From Tunturiibacter empetritectus (GTDB lineage: Bacteria; Acidobacteriota; Terriglobia; Terriglobales; Acidobacteriaceae), in assembly GCF_014201375.1 (NCBI RefSeq), contig NZ_JACHDZ010000003.1:124001-188000 (forward strand): a stretch of DNA of 64,000 nucleotides, read 5' to 3'. Positions within the stretch are counted from its first letter, which is position 1. Every line of letters starts with the position of its first letter. This document shows positions 62,620-64,000 of the stretch, one piece after another. Under the pieces are notes generated by a model, which saw only the letters and a program-made list of their open reading frames with translations, made no database searches and had not been told where the DNA came from. The translations under genes and the position numbers were made by a program.

Positions 62620-63330
62620 TTAGAGATAAGTTTGCAGCATTCTCTGCCACCAGGGCCAGTCGTGGCCTGTGTTGTCGCCCCAGACGTCGAGGCGGCAGGG
62701 GATGTTTTTATTGCGGAAGATCTGCGCCATTCGTTCGTTGTCGTTCCAGCACTGATCGTGAACGCCGGTGGCGAGGACGTAGGTGTTACGGCGGTAACGG
62801 TCGAGATACCACGAGTCGCTGATGTTGGGGAGGTAGTGCATGGGGATGTTGAAGTAACAGTCGTCGTCGTAGTAGCCGCGGAGGAAGTGGGACGGGTCGT
62901 AGGCGCCGCTCATGGAGAGCATGCCGGTGAAGACGTCGGGGTGGCGGAGGGCGATGTTCATGGCGTGGTAGCCGCCGAAGCTGGTGCCGATGGTGCCAAT
63001 GCCGGAGTACTGGTTGAGCTGGCGGATGAGGGGGACGACCTCGTTGATGATGTAGTTGCCGTACTGCACCTGGCGGGCGATGCGCCAGCGAGGAGGGACG
63101 TCGCGGTTGTACCAGCTTTCGCCATCGACCGAGTCGACACAGTAGAGCTGGAGGTGGCCGTGCTCGAGCTTGTCGTGCACGGTGCTGACCATCTGGCGAT
63201 CTTCGAACTCGTAGAAGCGGCCTTGGGAGGTGGGGAAGACGACGGCGGGATAACCTGCGTGTCCGAAGACGAGCAGCTCCATATCGCGCCCGAGGGAGGG
63301 TGAGAACCATTTGTGGTATTCGCGTTTCAT
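62620..63330 (-). CDS. Esterase-family alpha/beta hydrolase
   Basis: About 236 residues from ATG 63330 (GGGAG upstream). PF00756-type fold: nucleophile elbow GTIGTSFGG (Ser117), likely acid and His in the C-terminal GHDWPWWQRML. DRQMVSTVHDKLEHGHLQLYCVD and NRDVPPRWRIARQVQYGNYI are characteristic of a subset found beside ATP-grasp and GCS2 genes. It probably hydrolyses or transfers an ester or amide in the same pathway. Cytosolic, with no signal peptide. Divergent from a second esterase. Confidence 0.87.
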   Translation of the reverse strand: MKREYHKWFSPSLGRDMELLVFGHAGYPAVVFPTSQGRFYEFEDRQMVSTVHDKLEHGHLQLYCVDSVDGESWYNRDVPPRWRIARQVQYGNYIINEVVPLIRQLNQYSGIGTIGTSFGGYHAMNIALRHPDVFTGMLSMSGAYDPSHFLRGYYDDDCYFNIPMHYLPNISDSWYLDRYRRNTYVLATGVHDQCWNDNERMAQIFRNKNIPCRLDVWGDNTGHDWPWWQRMLQTYL

Positions 63331-63388
63331 CGGGCTCCCTCTGCTAGTCTGATGCAATCGTAGTTTATTTGGAGCAGCTTCTTTCGCA

Positions 63389-64000
63389 TTGAAACAATCA
63401 TCGCCATCTCATTCCATTCCTGCGCTTCAGCCTCTCGAGAGCGAGACCACGCTCGTCCATCTGCCCGAAGCCGTCCATTTGCCCGAAGAGGCGATTAGAG
63501 AGCATACCCCAAACGACCTGGATTCTAATCCGAGATACAGCGTCAGCGAGTTTCACTCGGAGATTCTGCCGGATGACCGGGTTGTTTCGGTCTATCTGCC
63601 GCCGCAGTATCTGCAGGAGGAGGAGCGGCGCTTCCCTGTCTTCTATTTGCACGATGGGCAGAACCTGTTCGATGGGCGAACGTCGTATCTTGCAGGGCGA
63701 ACGTGGAAGGCGCATACGACGGCTGACGAGTTGACTCTGAACGGTGAGATTGAGCCGGTGATCCTGGTCGGGGTGGCGAATACGGGGCTTCGGCGGATGG
63801 CAGAGTACACGCCGACGCGGGACTTCAAGCTGGGCGGGGGGGAGGGGCGGAGTTACGGGCAGTTGCTGGTTGAAGAGTTGAAGCCGCTGATTGACGGCTC
63901 GTATCGCACTTTGACCGATGCAAAGAATACCGGGCTGGGCGGGTCGTCGCTGGGCGGATTGATCTCTCTGTATCTGGGGTTTTCGTGTCCGGAGGTGTTC
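63389..64000 (+). CDS. Second esterase-family alpha/beta hydrolase (3' end beyond the window)
   Basis: An open frame from TTG 63389 to the window edge (204 codons visible). After about 50 poorly conserved residues comes FHSEILPDDRVVSVYLPPQYL and the PF00756 core: FPVFYLHDGQNLFDG, EPVILVGVANTGLRRMAEYTPTRD, and the nucleophile elbow LGGSSLGGLISLYLGF. It is divergent from the first esterase gene. Start uncertain: GGAG lies 14 bases upstream. Enterochelin esterase-like proteins show the same core; substrate unknown. Confidence 0.8.
   Translation, partial: MKQSSPSHSIPALQPLESETTLVHLPEAVHLPEEAIREHTPNDLDSNPRYSVSEFHSEILPDDRVVSVYLPPQYLQEEERRFPVFYLHDGQNLFDGRTSYLAGRTWKAHTTADELTLNGEIEPVILVGVANTGLRRMAEYTPTRDFKLGGGEGRSYGQLLVEELKPLIDGSYRTLTDAKNTGLGGSSLGGLISLYLGFSCPEVF

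Noticed and set aside
1..64000. CRISPR arrays, prophage genes, insertion-sequence transposases
   Set aside because: I looked for regularly spaced repeats, phage structural or integrase signatures and transposase motifs and found none. The repeats present are irregularly spaced and palindromic.

Overview
The window looks like chromosomal DNA of a soil acidobacterium, probably family Acidobacteriaceae (Edaphobacter/Granulicella/Terriglobus type). This is inferred from high GC with very strong C/G third-base bias, a TonB receptor with an N-terminal carboxypeptidase-regulatory-like domain, several RsbU/SpoIIE-type phosphatases, a bacterial deoxyhypusine-synthase-like enzyme, collagen-like surface protein modules and polysaccharide-degradation genes. 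I see no tRNA, rRNA, CRISPR array, prophage or transposase gene.

Layout. 1-9.2 kb: a partial BNR-repeat protein, a nucleoside transporter (CNT) and purine nucleoside phosphorylase for salvage, a SpoIIE phosphatase, a thioredoxin-fold protein, a PlsC-GNAT-PlsC lipid acyltransferase cassette, a DUF2062 membrane protein and an S1/P1 nuclease. 9.3-18.5 kb: pncB, a VOC-SpoIIE fusion phosphatase, an XRE regulator with its small membrane protein, an alpha/beta hydrolase, a deoxyhypusine-synthase-like enzyme, and a three-gene phosphorelay (hybrid kinase, stand-alone receiver, Hpt). 18.6-28.1 kb: a large secreted collagen-like protein with eight carbohydrate-binding-like modules, pgm, a polytopic membrane protein, an AraC regulator divergent from a SnoaL-like protein, and a RaiA/HPF-like protein. 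28.1-35.6 kb: a repeat-rich spacer, then a uronate locus (PL5-like lyase, KDPG aldolase, KDG kinase, KduI, cupin, KduD, DlgD-like reductase). 35.7-42.2 kb: an ABC exporter and an NdvB-like glucan synthase without its phosphorylase half, reminiscent of NdvA/NdvB. 42.2-45.4 kb: a TonB receptor preceded by a small His/Cys protein. 45.5-58.1 kb: housekeeping genes (S1 ribosomal protein, M23 peptidase, DUF4126, dGTPase, TPR protein, purH, pyrD, serS, LolA-like). 58.2-64 kb: M29 aminopeptidase, STAS protein, and an amidoligase neighbourhood (GCS2 ligase, ATP-grasp enzyme, two esterases).

Three features run through the non-coding DNA. First, a composite palindromic element (TIR-like ends TGTCCTGCCGGACGGGC, core GGTATAC-AAGTCACGAAGTGACC) occurs at least eight times, at gene ends; two genes take their stop codon from it. 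Second, a ~130-bp element with a conserved CGCGTGGC box, a TATAAT-like box at constant distance and an immediate intrinsic-terminator hairpin occurs three times and may encode a ~45-nt RNA. Third, the + strand is C-rich for about the first 48 kb whatever the gene direction and G-rich after about 58 kb, with conserved housekeeping genes pointing away from the switch. That is the pattern expected around a replication origin, although I found no convincing DnaA-box cluster.

Starts were reassigned from the longest frame where a Shine-Dalgarno sequence, signal peptide or family length argued for it. The best candidates for an undescribed system are the two repeat families, the amidoligase/esterase cluster, the VOC-SpoIIE fusion and the collagen/CBM-like surface protein.
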